Of a DNA stretch of 64,000 nucleotides, positions 23,601 to 34,787 are shown piece by piece (position 1 is the first letter of the stretch; every line of letters starts with the position of its first letter). Made by a program: the position numbers and the translations under genes. Source of the stretch: Mytilus californianus (Eukaryota; Mollusca; Bivalvia; Mytilida; Mytilidae); contig NW_026262712.1 of the NCBI RefSeq assembly GCF_021869535.1, positions 47,288,884 to 47,352,883 of the forward strand, given 5' to 3'. Under the pieces are notes generated by a model. The model searched no databases. It worked only from the letters and a program-made list of their open reading frames with translations, and was not told the DNA's origin.

Positions 23601-23750
23601 TACTAGGGCGAATACGAAAATAGCCAGAGTCAACCGTTGCACGAAACGAATACAAACTACTTCATATTGCGTTTACGGAAAAGGACAATGCGTCAAAATA
23701 AACTAAAAAGACGAACTATTAAGAAACAAAATGGCGACTAACTGGGTTAT
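20700..23750. other. intronic/intergenic DNA with one duplicated segment
   Basis: Bases 21510-21650 match 42772-42920 closely (AATAAGTTCGAGGTACAATA, then GTAAACAAAAGAGATCCTT). A run of 15 G lies at 22207-22221. A small palindrome (GATTCCATTATACATATGGA) is near 22930. Short ORFs at 23.1 and 23.3 kb show no recognisable domain. Otherwise nothing is recognised. Confidence 0.5.
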
Positions 23751-23754
23751 TCAG

Positions 23755-24151
23755 TTAAGGATGTTTGCTCCTCTTATTTTTTGAATTTTTGCCAGATTTT
23801 CGGAATCCTCTGGTTTTATCCATGAATTGCCATTAAAAAAATTTGCCCACTAACCCCTACTTTTCTTTTCATAATTTTATTACATATAGTTTTAAAAGCC
23901 ATATTTGAAAATCTTATAATGTCCTTGTAATTTTTCATAGTTTTTGAAACAAAAAAACGGCCAATGTTAAAAGTATGAAAATTTTAGAGAGAATCATTTC
24001 CCGCCAAATTTTCAATGGCTTATATCTCGAAAACAAGCACATTACACTTCATTTTTTTCAGCTTTTTTAGTTCCTTTATTTATATACTATCATTTTAGAA
24101 CAGTCTTTTAAAAAGCTTGTTATTTTGAAACAGAGGAGCGAACATCCTTAA
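23755..24151. mobile_element. 397-bp inverted-repeat element (MITE)
   Basis: The left end TTAAGGATGTTTGCTCCTC is inverted at the right end, GAGGAGCGAACATCCTTAA, with one mismatch. The interior is AT-rich and non-coding. The TTAA or TTA/TAA at both ends could be the target site. The class is undecided between piggyBac-like and Harbinger-like. Confidence 0.8.
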
Positions 24152-24316
24152 GTATGAGATCTGGCGTATTATTCCTAAGTAAAATGCATGAAAATGTTAA
24201 GTTACATTTTAGTTGAGTTTTTTTTCTGGTCAACCGAAAACAATCCAATTTGAATCATGGTAAATCGTCCATTCAACAATACGTTATATGTTTTACATGT
24301 ATACTGTTGTAATGTA

Positions 24317-24499
24317 CAGTCAAAAACCTGCTACAAAGATCACCTCTTTAAAGCGAAAACCTGTCTTGTTATGTCAGCCTCCTATTGTCCTGCTGAAGTA
24401 ATATCAATGCATTTTAAACCTCAATTCAAAGGTCACCTCTCTTATAATGTCAGAGATTTCCCTAGTCCCAAGAGTGACCTTTATATACAGGTTTGACTG
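24317..24499. mobile_element. Tc1/mariner-like MITE, 183 bp
   Basis: The ends are CAGTCAAAAACCTG and CAGGTTTGACTG, flanked on both sides by TA, the target duplication of Tc1/mariner elements. The subterminal AAAG(A/G)TCACCTCT motif occurs twice inside. It has no coding capacity. Confidence 0.8.
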
Positions 24500-24744
24500 T
24501 ACTAATTATGTATGAATTAAGTCGCTTTTGTATTTTTCTGTATTTCAAATTTGAAATTTAAGCTGTTTTACGGAAACGTCTGAATAACTGATGAAAATTT
24601 TCATTTTTCTGAACCCTTTATTAACGATCAATCAATAATTAATGTTTTTTTTTATAAAAAGAAAGAATCTGTCAATTTATACCTTAAAACCTATCTTTCG
24701 TCATTTGATTGACTAGTTTACTCAATTATTGTTTGATTACGTAC

Positions 24745-25011
24745 TTGAAATATTAAGCACCATTGATACTGACGTCACATAATTTTCATATTCTACAATG
24801 CAAGTACAAACTTCTCCGTGATCTGATGATTTTGCTTCTACATGCGCAGAAATAGAAAGAGTAAAATTATAACGTTTCGGGGGATTTGATGTGATGTTCA
24901 GGCATTTCCAATACATTTTCAAGTTTAATGATGTTATAACATTGCACTTCATTATTCTCTTTGTACCGGCAACATATTCTCCATTTATCTCAATCTAAGG
25001 ATCAGAAAGAT
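24745..25011 (-). pseudogene. Ig-like domain exon with an in-frame stop
   Basis: The acceptor CTTCATTGCAG precedes base 25011, and the donor TCAA|GTACGT follows base 24745, phases 1 and 1. It reads DLSDP, then TAG, then IEINGEYVAGTKRIMKCN, MYWKCLNITSN, FTLSISAHVEA, GEVCTCIVEYEN and SMVLNIS. The Cys-Trp-Cys framework is clear. The TAG six codons in would end the protein. A second possible acceptor lies just at that TAG (CTTAG|ATTGAG), which would avoid the stop but enters in phase 0 and breaks the frame with a phase-1 partner. Most likely it is a decayed or skipped exon. Asn-x-Ser/Thr sites (NIT, NFT, NIS) fit an extracellular domain. Confidence 0.7.
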
Positions 25012-25456
25012 CTGCAATGAAGGATGTGTCTTAAAGATGAACATATATATATATATATAATTACATACGTTTGACTATAAAACAAATAATAATTTTACTG
25101 AGCAATAACCTATCTTCCAAAAATAACAATTGGAAGGAATATGGACTTTTTGGCTTTTTCAATGTGCAATATGATTCATAGTTTCAAATGCCTTGCCTAA
25201 ATCGTGATATTTAACGCAGGGCTGCCAAGTCTCATGCAATTAGCGTGAGACTCACGCATTTTCATGCATATTTGGCGGCATTTTCCTTTGATCTTTTGTT
25301 TTTTCTCTTTGATCTTTACAATTTTGACCAAATCTCACGCATTTGCTTCGTGAAAACTTGGCAGTACTGTTAACGTGTGGTAAAAAAACGTGATTGACGC
25401 AAAGTTCTTTTGAGGAGATTTTAAAATCTAACGTTAAAGAAAGTATTGATATTATA

Positions 25457-25601
25457 CATTTATTTCCCGTGCCGGAGGGAGATATGAAGATTTGTTCACC
25501 CAAGAATATTCATATTTCACGAGGGCTCTGCCCGAGGGAAATATGATTTTTCGAGGGTGAGCAAATCTTCATATCTCCCGAGGCAAAGGGAAATGAATGT
25601 T
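25457..25601. repeat. hairpin palindrome P1
   Basis: Two arms of about 70 bp, roughly 85 percent alike by eye, share GATATGAAGATTTG and TATTTCCC. They fold on the tip GGGC-TCT-GCCC. The right side abuts TTATTCCACTG at 25602. Confidence 0.85.
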
Positions 25602-25997
25602 TTATTCCACTGCCTATGCTTTGTTTACTATCAATACATTAAATATTATTTTACATACATTTTTTTTCTTATCCGCTTGTTTTTGTAAGTCAAACTAAAC
25701 ACGACATACCCATTGATAAACAGTAACGATCAAAATTTAATTATAAGTCTTTTTTTTTATCGTCTGAAATAAATTTGAACATGATAATGATTTTTGCTAT
25801 CGTTATTTTAAGAAGAATAAGAAGTTCAAAACGTTATGTACATTAACCGTGCGTAACGTCGCACGAAGTAATCCCGACATTTCAGAGGGGAATATGATCC
25901 TCAGAATGGAATATGAAGATTTGTTCAATGACACGTGGGATAGTCCCAACCAATCAAATATTGATTAAACTATCAATATGTTTAAACAGTGGAATAA
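25602..25997. mobile_element. 396-bp inverted-repeat unit beside P1
   Basis: It is bounded by TTATTCCACTG and CAGTGGAATAA, a perfect 11-bp inverted pair. The interior is AT-rich and non-coding, and ends with an AACCAATCAAAT box followed by ATTGATTAAACTATCAATAT. Confidence 0.65.
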
Positions 25998-26002
25998 TAT
26001 AA

Positions 26003-26142
26003 GTTATCTACGTTCATATCCGTAGATATGGATATTTTAATAGCCTGAAGTATCCAAGTACACCCTGAGGCGAAGCCGAAGGGTGTACAGGGTACTGAAG
26101 GGTGTTAAAATATCCATATCTACGGATATGAACGTAGATAAC
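26003..26142. repeat. hairpin palindrome P2
   Basis: It runs from GTTATCTACGTTCATATCCG to its inverse ending at 26142, with the outer 38 bp perfect. The tip contains GCGAAGC, a sequence known to form an exceptionally stable DNA mini-hairpin. Confidence 0.9.
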
Positions 26143-26146
26143 GAAT

Positions 26147-26751
26147 TTATCCCCGGTCTTAGTCCAAATCTGGCCATTTTTAGAGAAATTCGACCACAAA
26201 GTGTAACGTGAAAGCAACGTGTTTTTCATTTTATAAAAATCTTATATTGAAATTTGGGAATACTACGTATTTTTTACGGGGTGTAGGGTACTACCTTTGG
26301 TATAACCCTACAGGTAGTCAAATATAAGACGTTTTTAATCCGGAGACAGAGAAACTTGAATGGGTCGAACTTGGCGCTCAATGTTGTGAGAGTTACATCA
26401 TAGACGATGTGACGTCAACGTGGGTCATTTGCATAGCTAGGTCAGTAGTTCCATTCATTGACAATGTGGCAGCCAAGTGATGCGTTTACTAAAATGAGTG
26501 CAAATGATCGACATAATAAGATAAAATCGTTAGTTGATTAAATATTTAATTACAGACATCATGGATATTCTACAGAATTCTATATTTCACAAGGAACAAC
26601 CATGGAACTAAGGAAAACGCGCGTGATGTCCACCGGGGTAATGGATAGCAACGTCCGGGTATATGGGTTAGCAACACCCAGGGGCTATGGGTTTTGTAAC
26701 GACGTGCGTTAACCAATCAAAATCCTAGAAATATACTAAGCCGGGGATAAT
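26147..26751. mobile_element. 605-bp inverted-repeat unit beside P2
   Basis: It is bounded by TTATCCCCGGTCTTAG and CTAAGCCGGGGATAA, an inverted pair of about 15 bp with one gap. The interior has no ORF. Near the right end are repeated phrases (GGGTATATGGGTTAGCAACA) and an AACCAATCAAAA box as in the neighbouring unit. Confidence 0.65.
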
Positions 26752-27144
26752 GTATTAATAATATGCGTCCAATTTTTGAATACTGATCCACAACGTATTA
26801 TCATTTTCAAATAGAGATATTTAATCACCAGATAAAGTCCAGCGTAGGTGTTTTCATATGGCAAACAATTCGTTCGACTTAGATCTTTAAAAACTAAGAA
26901 GATAACTTTAAGAAGTATGTCAATTTATTTATATCATTTATCATAAATGTTAATGTAATGCCGCTGATTAGTTTGAATTGAGCGACATGTACATAACTGT
27001 AAATCATTTAATTATTATGCTAGAGCATAAGATTCCCGTCTCTACTGTTGCCGCGCCTTCACTAGAATTGATTCCGAAGTTAATGAGATCCTTACCAGAT
27101 AGTCAAAAGGACACAATAGATACAGACCTTCTAAAATTCAAACT

Positions 27145-27370
27145 GACCACACGCACGATACACGCACGCACGATACACGCACGGTGAATGCACGATACAC
27201 GCACGTTGAATGCACGATACACGATACACGCACGATGAGCGATGAGCGTTACACGGAGGATTAACGAAAAATGAATGATGAGTGATGAACGCACGATACA
27301 CGCACGATGCACGATGAATGATGAACACACGATACACGCACGATACACGCACGGTGAATGATTCATTGAC
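27145..27370. repeat. irregular ACGCACGATACACG minisatellite
   Basis: The words CACGCACGATACACGCACG, GATGAATGATGA and GTTGAATGCACGATACACG are repeated in shuffled order. The same vocabulary is found at 33.8-34.0 kb. Minus-strand ORFs rich in RACIV and VYRA are by-products of the repeat. Confidence 0.9.
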
Positions 27371-27371
27371 G

Positions 27372-28489
27372 AATGAACGATAAGCGCTTAATATACGGTT
27401 CTCAAAGCCATTTTATTTGGAATTGCATTTAAAATGGATGTATGATAATGAAAATCTATAAGGTATACAAATTTTAGATATCTCGCTTTCTGTGTTGATT
27501 TGTTGACAGTTTTACTAAACACTCCATGTATTAAATAAATTAATTGTAGTATAGTATTTCCAATATCAATGAGTGTTGTCAAATTATAAAACTCATCGAT
27601 TTTATAATTCTACTTAATATAAATAATTTATAAATTGCTACGTTTTAAAGAGTGGCGATTCCAGCCATTTTTAAAAAAAAAGGGTTCTCAAACCAGGATA
27701 AAAGGGGTGGTTTTAACCAATTTTTGCCACTGGACGTTTAAACAACCAATGAATAATCAATCAATCAAATTTTGCTCTCAGTAAAAATGAATTAAACAAT
27801 ATAAGCCACAGTTGTATCCATCACTTGGTGTCTGTTGTTTGTTTGTACAGTAAACATACTGAATCTTTTTATATTCCTTATACAATTTCAAGTATGTAAT
27901 AAAATTCATACATATTTTCAAACATCCTGGCACTTCAAATTTCTAGGAGGTGAGATTCTCGGGGTTTTACCTGAAACTCTTTGGGAAATGCAATTTTTAA
28001 TTCCAATTCCAATTCCAAACTGTAAAAGATATCCCAAGGTTTTTTAAAATGCATTTCTAATTTGATAAGGAGATTTGAAAAAAAAAAACGATCTCAATGG
28101 TAGTTGAAAGTATTCAGTGCAATCATTTTGTGTCCGCCGTTGTCTTTCATACATATCAATTGGTGTATCCACTGTTTGCTGTTCTTTATCTGTTGTTTAT
28201 GGCAGTCAGGCCTCGCGATCGGTCTCCAAATTTAAGCCCCCACTTAGGTAAATTAATGATCATTTATAGGGGGGGGGGGGGGCTTTTTTCTCGGGACAAA
28301 CATTATTTTCCTTCCTTAAAAACAACTTAACAATTTTCTATATTTTTCATTTAATCATAAACCGATAAATATTAAATGATTTTTAAAAAATTAAAAAAAT
28401 ATTTTTATTCTAATATATCTAAATATCTGGGTTATTTTCTTATCCAAATGATTATTTTTTCATTTTTTAAGGAAAAAGTGTTATCAGTT
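27372..28489. other. non-coding stretch with SINE-like core and G tract
   Basis: TTGCCACTGGACGTTTAAAC at 27725 plus AATCAATCAATCAA resembles the SINE-like core at 63.64 kb. An ATTCCAATTCCAATTCC simple repeat is near 28000, and a run of 14 G lies at 28269-28282. No gene is seen. Confidence 0.5.
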
Positions 28490-28985
28490 ATGGCCCCCTC
28501 ATTTTAGACATGACATTTTGCTTGATACTGTATGAAGATTATTCGTTGCAACTTTTATGAAGAAATTACCGACTTTTTTTTAACTAGATAAATATACAAC
28601 AAAAATACCGTTTTTTCTTCTTGTATCAATTTCTTTTCACAAAAATTAAATATTAACAAAGAATTGTTACACAAATGTAGAGCCTAATTTTGTAACAAAG
28701 ATATTCCTAATCTCTTTACCGAAATCCGCATATCTTTATCTTTTGAAACCAAAAAGTTAAGGATGTCTGTTCAAAGGACAAAAATGTCCAAGAAACCGAA
28801 ATGTTAAAAGTAAATGTCGAATAATTCAAACCCATTTGTCTTTTAAATTTAGCACATGAAGATATAATTTTTATTACATATACAAATTGATCTTGTAAAA
28901 ATTAGCTTGTATATATGTGAACTTTTGTAAAAAATCACTGTGGTTCTAAAACTGTATCACATGCCCATAATTGTCCTAAAGCTAA
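28490..28985. repeat. decayed copy of the 35.4-kb MITE
   Basis: It is collinear with 35580-36044: GACATTTTGCTTGATACTGT, TGTCCAAGAAACCGAAAT, TAGCACATGAAG, AAAACTGTATC and others. Its terminal repeats are lost. Confidence 0.75.
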
Positions 28986-29921
28986 ATGTCATCGTCAGAT
29001 TATGAGGGTCTGAATAGGGATTCATTATTTCTGTATTCTATCATTTTAGGCAATTTTTTCTAATCGTTATACCTTTTGTCGATCATTCTTTATTCCATAT
29101 ATTCTAGTACCTCATCATTTTCTTTTCTATATATTCGTCTGGTTATTTTTTGTATTCTTTATTTTTTTGTCAATAATTTTCTATTCTATAAACCCCCATC
29201 CACACCCTCATGTATAATGGAAGACGATAAACATTTTAGTATACATACCACCCGTTGTCACTTTCACCTGACATACAAACCACAAATTGTTATTTTTACC
29301 TGGACAAGGGACTTATATAATTACGTAATAATAACGGATATAGTAAATTCGGTAGAATATAACCTGTATCAACGCACTGGCTTGTTAAATGAATATTGAT
29401 CTGACAACTGTTTATCATATTTTTAGTTATTTTAAAATTGAGAATGGAAATGATGAATATGTCAAAGAGACAACAACCCGAAAAGAACAGATGACAGCCG
29501 AAGGCCACCATATTTGATAAGGTTTCAGTTTCTAATGAGACAGTAACCATCGTATTTTCAGAAAATCTCTAAACGGATAATGAGAGTTTAGCGACCTTGA
29601 CTGGCTATACAGCCCAAGCACGGTCGGTCTCTAAAAGTTGCCGAATTTTAGAGCCTATATCAAGAGATAGGCTTTACCTAGCTTTAGGTGTTTAAAAAAT
29701 ATCCATTTAAGAACCAAATGTGGCTTCTTTATATTTATACCAAAATTGAGTTCAAGGCAGTATTTTGTCGAAGAGAACAATTACACAAAGTGCAACATGC
29801 GAGAAGAGGTTTCATTTCCCTTATTTATTTTTTATTGAAGTGAGTAATCTTTTGAGATTACTTCACGGAAATATATTTTAAATGAAAAGGTGCAACTGGA
29901 TGCATCCCTAAAAAACAAATT

Positions 29922-29959
<38 letters not shown>

Positions 29960-30790
29960 AAATTTGTTTGTTATATATAAATTATATATAAAATGACGGA
30001 TATTCGTCAATCAGACAGCAATCCAACATAAACACGAGTAAGTTACCTGACATCTAGAATAAGAGGTTTAAGCATACCCCGCGCTGGTCAACTTTCTGAG
30101 TTGTGGGTAAAATTCAATATACATGTAGGACTGTGAAACGGGAAATATACGAAAGATTTGTTTTTACGTACGATGAAGTGTCATTCCCTCAATACATACG
30201 GGTCCACCGTGAAACTATTCTTATGATTATATAACGGTAAATGATGATCTCATTAGAGGAACAAAGTAAGTAAAGATACATGTTGAAGCAAGAATAATTT
30301 CCACATGCAAAACATCAAATAGGACGATCTCTAAATTAGTACGCGGCAACTTTAACTATTACATTCATAGACAATAACACTAGTAAATGCTTTATATACT
30401 GACATTGAAACAAATATACTGCCCATATTAATTGCACATCTGTAGACTTTAATTTAGGTATCCCGCGTTATATAAACCATCGCAAACCATCGAACAGCTC
30501 ATCGCACTTCGGCGCAGACCAGCGCACTTCACGCGTGGCCATCAAACTTTATGATCTCCATTGCACCTCCGAGTCATACACACATATCTATTCCGATTTT
30601 CTAATAATGGTTTTTATTATTTTAATTCCCGTAGATATTGCCCAAAGAAATAGGGTTTAGTTAAGGGTTTACACATCTTCATAGCTAAAATATTTTGATA
30701 CTTATATCACGAACAGATATCTATGACAAACATTTTTTAAGAAACGTAGGTTTCAGCTACAGCAGACTAAATTGGCTTTTGATGGATTGA
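28986..30790. other. AT-rich stretch, one long AT hairpin
   Basis: Around 29917-29975, AACAAATTTAAATATAT plus an (AT)n run is followed by its inverse ATAATTTAAATTTGTTTG, a strong cruciform candidate. There is no coding feature. Confidence 0.5.
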
Positions 30791-30799
30791 AGGCTTATG

Positions 30800-31125
30800 T
30801 AAAAATAGGAAAATGTGGTATAATTGCTAGTGAGTCAACTATTCAAGAAAGTTCAAATCAAGAGGAATGATAGCAGTTATATGAAAAAATACGGGAACTG
30901 TAAAGTCGGTTATTAAAGGCCCCGCCCCGAAATGAAAAAAATATGAAACAATTCAATTGAGCAAACCAACGGCCTTCTTTATTTCAAAGCTGCATGTATC
31001 TTGCCACAAAAAAAAAGCCCAAATACATGTATATAACAGAATTGATGTTACGAAAACCACTAAACTACGTGCTTTTGACTTTGGACAGACACATAAATAC
31101 ACAGAATGTTGTGAATGTGTATAGG
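30800..31125 (-). repeat. repeat family A, copy 4
   Basis: This is a decayed minus-oriented copy: AAAATGTGGTATAATTGCTA, GTGAGTCAACTATTCAAG, CAAACCAACGGCC, then GACTTTGGACAGACACATAA and AGAATGTTGTG. Confidence 0.65.
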
Positions 31126-31369
31126 CCCTTTATTGGTCATATAGCTCTACACTCCTATCTATTTTATACATTCTTTGGCTTTCAAATATTTAGCATTGAG
31201 CGTTCCTAGTGAAAGTAAATCCAGAAAAGCGTTATAGATGCATGAAATTTATAAAGTGTTGTTTTGTGAGGTTGCTTTGTGAGGGGATCAAAACGTAGGG
31301 TTCGATGTTAATGTCTGTTTTATATGTGCAATAATATCGGCCTTCTAACTTTAGTGAAACTCTGCAGTT

Positions 31370-31525
31370 GTTCAGTGACGGATCCAGGGGGAGGGTTCAG
31401 GGGGTTGGAACCCCCCTTTTTTGGGACGACCAATGCATTTGAATGGGGACATATAGTTGGAACCCCCCCTTTTTTTGCCCTGGGTTGGGAACCCCCCTTT
31501 TTGAAATGGCTGGATCCGCCCCTGT
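31370..31525. repeat. G/C-run element with GGATCC ends
   Basis: It begins GACGGATCCAGGGGGAGG and ends GGCTGGATCCGCCCCTG, an inverted pair. In between, GGTTGGAACCCCCC followed by a T run occurs three times. A degenerate reverse relative is at 36.94-37.08 kb. Confidence 0.7.
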
Positions 31526-33810
31526 TGTTTCATGTATTTGATATGCAAATGATCACAAAACTAAAAGGATAAGATGGATGAATTAATAGTTGATCGTTTA
31601 ACGTCCAGTGGCATATATTATAGATTCATTATTAGGGGGAGTACAATAATTATGATATAATGATGAACATTGGCAATCATACCACAATTTCATTTTTATA
31701 AGAACGTACATGTGTAGATTTTCGTCTTTTACTGTAAACGACAGTGTCCCCGGGAGTCAAAGCCGAAATCAAACTTGTGTAAATTTCTGAAACATACATT
31801 TCATTATTTAACCCAATGTAAAGCAAAACAAATAATACCGTTTGATCTATAAAACCTAAGCAACCCTTTATACTAGTCAAAAGTTGCTGGATCGTGATAG
31901 ATGCATACGAAACTTCAATTAATTGTTTGTATTTTTCAATCTTTTATATCTGATAAAGATGAACACAAAATCTATCGGATAAAAACTACCAATTTTTCTA
32001 TAAGATAAAATTTATCCTTATTGGAGTCAAATTTGTCATATGGATTCATAAAGGACAAAAAAATGTCCTCAGTAACGGAACAAAAAATACCCCCATGGTA
32101 TAATAATCCGTCATTCTTTAATACAAAGTACTATTGTGAATTATTTTTTCGGATATTAATCTTTTAGACATACATTAAAAACGGTGTCCTTGATATGCAA
32201 CCATGAACACAATGAAAAGTGAATCTGTGAAAGTGTTCCATGTTTATTCCATTTAAATAAAGACTTGTTATGATAATACAATATATTTAACTATTTTATC
32301 AAAAAATTTAAATAAAAAAGAATATCTTAAACTCATTAACACAATTTCAAGTTTAAAAAAGTCCTCAATTTAAAATCCTTCTTAAGGAATACGGGATATA
32401 TTTGCGTGATCTTATACTTGTTTAATTAAAAAAATGCCTTCAAATACATATGTTTATTGTATTCAATTTTCCACAAAACATATTTAGCTTATTTTAAATG
32501 AAAATAAAGAACAGAGAATAAAAACACTGTTGAAGAGAAAATACATATTCGTGTTAAATTCGCCTCAGTTTAATTTGTTAATTCAAGTTTGACATCTAAA
32601 ATCTTAATCCTCAATCCACATTTACCCGACAATCTTGTATATTGTATTTTCTCAATGGAATAACCTTACGTGCACGTGACCATCAGAAACGAAGACAAAA
32701 ATTATATTTGTAATGGTATTTTTCAAAACTTAAATGTTTGAATATTTAGTAGAATATGAATTTGCCAAATAAGCGAAGAATTATAATCTTGCATTGTTCA
32801 ACATTGGAGAAATGACTCAAGTTGAACATTAATCATGTTAATATTGATTCAATATTTTATTATAGTCTCACCACATACAAACATAAAATGAGAATCACAG
32901 AAATAAACATAAAACATTAAAACATTCGCATTGTATATACCAATCTTAAAAAGAATAATGAGAGACTTTTAAGACACAATATATTTACTCATTTACATTT
33001 AAAATTTACAGTGTCCACCTGTACTATATGAAAATAAAACATTTTTTTCTTTGAGAACTAGGAAATAAAATGCCGTTTCTTTTCAATGAAATATTGTTGA
33101 TGTTTTTGGCAACTATAGCAGCAACATTGCCGTTATTAAATTAAAATATAATTTTTCGCTATCTGATAATTAAAGGTTAAAATGTTCATTAAAATGTTTA
33201 GCTTAATGTATCATAATTTGTCTTAGATCTACATATAATAGGCATTTTAAAATGACATGAAGTTCATCTTCAATAGTAGAGCTACAACACATGTCATCTC
33301 GTGGACTTCTTTTCTTTCATACTTTCCAGTTTCTATTTTTAGTGGAGCTACCCCACATCTAAATTTTGCAAAAGCACTGGTTTTTTTTTTATTGGCGGAA
33401 TATTTTTTAACAAATAACAGTTGGCCAACAGTATATTTTTAAGCCCATTTCGCTCAGTTGAATAGAAATTCCAATTTTAACTGTTCTGTCGTAGAAATGT
33501 CATCATGTTATTGTTTGTACGTAGAAAATGTATCATTATATTAAAATGTGTCAGTCCCAGCCAAGATTTACTGAATAACCACGAAATGTTTACAGATGAT
33601 AAATAAATTTTACACAAAAATTCATGAATCTGTATGAACGTTATGTACGATGAAGTTAATTAAGTGTTCACAAGAAAGTAAGTATGAATGTAAATTTTAT
33701 TTAAAGTCGGAACATATATATTCACTTTAACCGTGAGATAAAATATAAGCTTTGATGAGCTCTATAACCGACTATCATATAAAAACCGCAATGAATAAAC
33801 GTTACCCGAT
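31526..33810. other. AT-rich stretch without recognised features
   Basis: I see no domain-like ORF, no splice-supported exon and no clear repeat here. Confidence 0.5.
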
Positions 33811-33814
33811 TAGA

Positions 33815-34035
33815 GATGAACGTTTGACAAATGCACGTTATCTGATGTACACAGTTATACACGATTGACGAACGCACGATACACGGTTAAGAATGAATGA
33901 TTGATGAACGCACGATACACGCACGATACACGCACCATACACGATTAAGAATACACGATGCACGCACGTTACACGGAAAATACACGGAACGATGAATGAT
34001 GAGCGCACGATTGGTACACGCACGATACACGAGAA
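33815..34035. repeat. second ACGCACGATACACG minisatellite
   Basis: It has the same words as 27.15-27.37 kb (GAACGCACGATACACG, GATGAATGATGAGCG), again irregularly ordered. Confidence 0.9.
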
Positions 34036-34187
34036 ACAAAGTGAAGAAAAGTAATCTATATATTTACACCATCTTTTGTCAAAATATGCATTCCACGATA
34101 TCTCGGAAAGATTGCAATGCAAATATGTGCACTTGCGTCGTTTATTATGACATTGAAAGATTCGCTATGAAAGCACTGTAGCCTGGG

Positions 34188-34250
34188 ATCCTGGCCAACT
34201 GTTTGACCCTATCGACGAAGTATTAGATTGGGTCGGGATGCCAGGCTAAA
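34188..34250. repeat. 63-bp imperfect hairpin
   Basis: TAGCCTGGGATCCTGGCC pairs with GGTCGGGATGCCAGGCTA, and an inner GACCC/GGGTC pair closes a loop of about 20 bases. Confidence 0.7.
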
Positions 34251-34436
34251 AGCACTGGACCCAATGCTTACTATTGGTATTTATGTAAGAGAATATTTCT
34301 GTAGTTTATGCCTTGATATAAATAAGCATTGACATATTCATTAAAAGATTTCCTACAAAGCATGCGATCTTCAACGACCGTTGGAATGTTGACTTCATGA
34401 TTTTTGGTGTAAAGATCATTAAAAATATTCACTTAC

Positions 34437-34787
34437 CCAGAACACGAATTATTATTTCCCTTTTCACAAAAAATGGTACAGTTGACTTGAATTTCATCGA
34501 ACATACAACTGTTAAGTCTTCAAAAAGTGGATTTACGTAAATTCTAATGGCATATCTTTTGGCATCTTCAGAACAGCTACACATATCTGAAGAACATTTT
34601 GCTCTTTGGATGGCCGAAAAACACCCCGTTGTTCGCCGTTCTAAGCTGTATAGTGTTTCACCGTTTACAATGAATTCGGTATACTGACCTGACGGCACTG
34701 TATTTGACGAACAATTTACCCATACATGTTCTCGATTTCTTACATAATGTGGCCCATACAAATGTATATTGACAGAGAATGCACACG
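34437..34787 (-). CDS. Ig-like V-type exon, most distal found
   Basis: The acceptor is ACTTTTCTTTTAG before base 34787, and the donor CTGG|GTAAGTG is after base 34437, phases 1 and 1. It reads FSVNIHLYGPHYVRN, HVWVNCSSNTV, YTEFIVNGETLYSL, CFSAIQRAKCSSDMCSC, YAIRIYVNP, LTVVCSMKF and EIIIRVLG. There are about six cysteines, more than one Ig disulphide needs. Upstream, in frame, lies MHNFTFLLACAF, which resembles a signal peptide and could make this a first coding exon. The strong acceptor with its T-rich tract and the phase-1 entry make a separate leader exon more likely. Extracellular; ligand unknown. Confidence 0.7.

Larger units (their letters stand above)
8233..34787 (-). other. Ig-superfamily transmembrane receptor gene, incomplete model
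   Basis: Seven exons form a coherent minus-strand gene: 34787-34437, 25011-24745, 20680-20390, 19483-19178, 10300-10190, 9240-9192 and 8422-8233. Each Ig exon enters after an AG acceptor in phase 1 and leaves in phase 1. The transmembrane exon is 1-1, the linker exon 1-2 and the last exon starts in phase 2, so codons join without a break. The product would be a single-pass cell-surface protein with up to four extracellular Ig-like domains, one membrane helix and a tyrosine-rich tail, as in expanded invertebrate Ig receptor families. No signal-peptide exon was found above 34.8 kb, and the exon at 24.7-25.0 kb carries a stop. Either that exon is skipped, or the gene is a pseudogene, or two adjacent genes are being merged. 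Grouping the four Ig exons into one gene is an inference; the last four exons (19483 to 8233) are the firmest part. Confidence 0.6.

Noticed and set aside
27103-27366. Cysteine-rich minus-strand ORFs (RACIV, VYRA repeats)
   Set aside because: They are translations of the ACGCACGATACACG minisatellite; the same happens at 33.8-34.1 kb.
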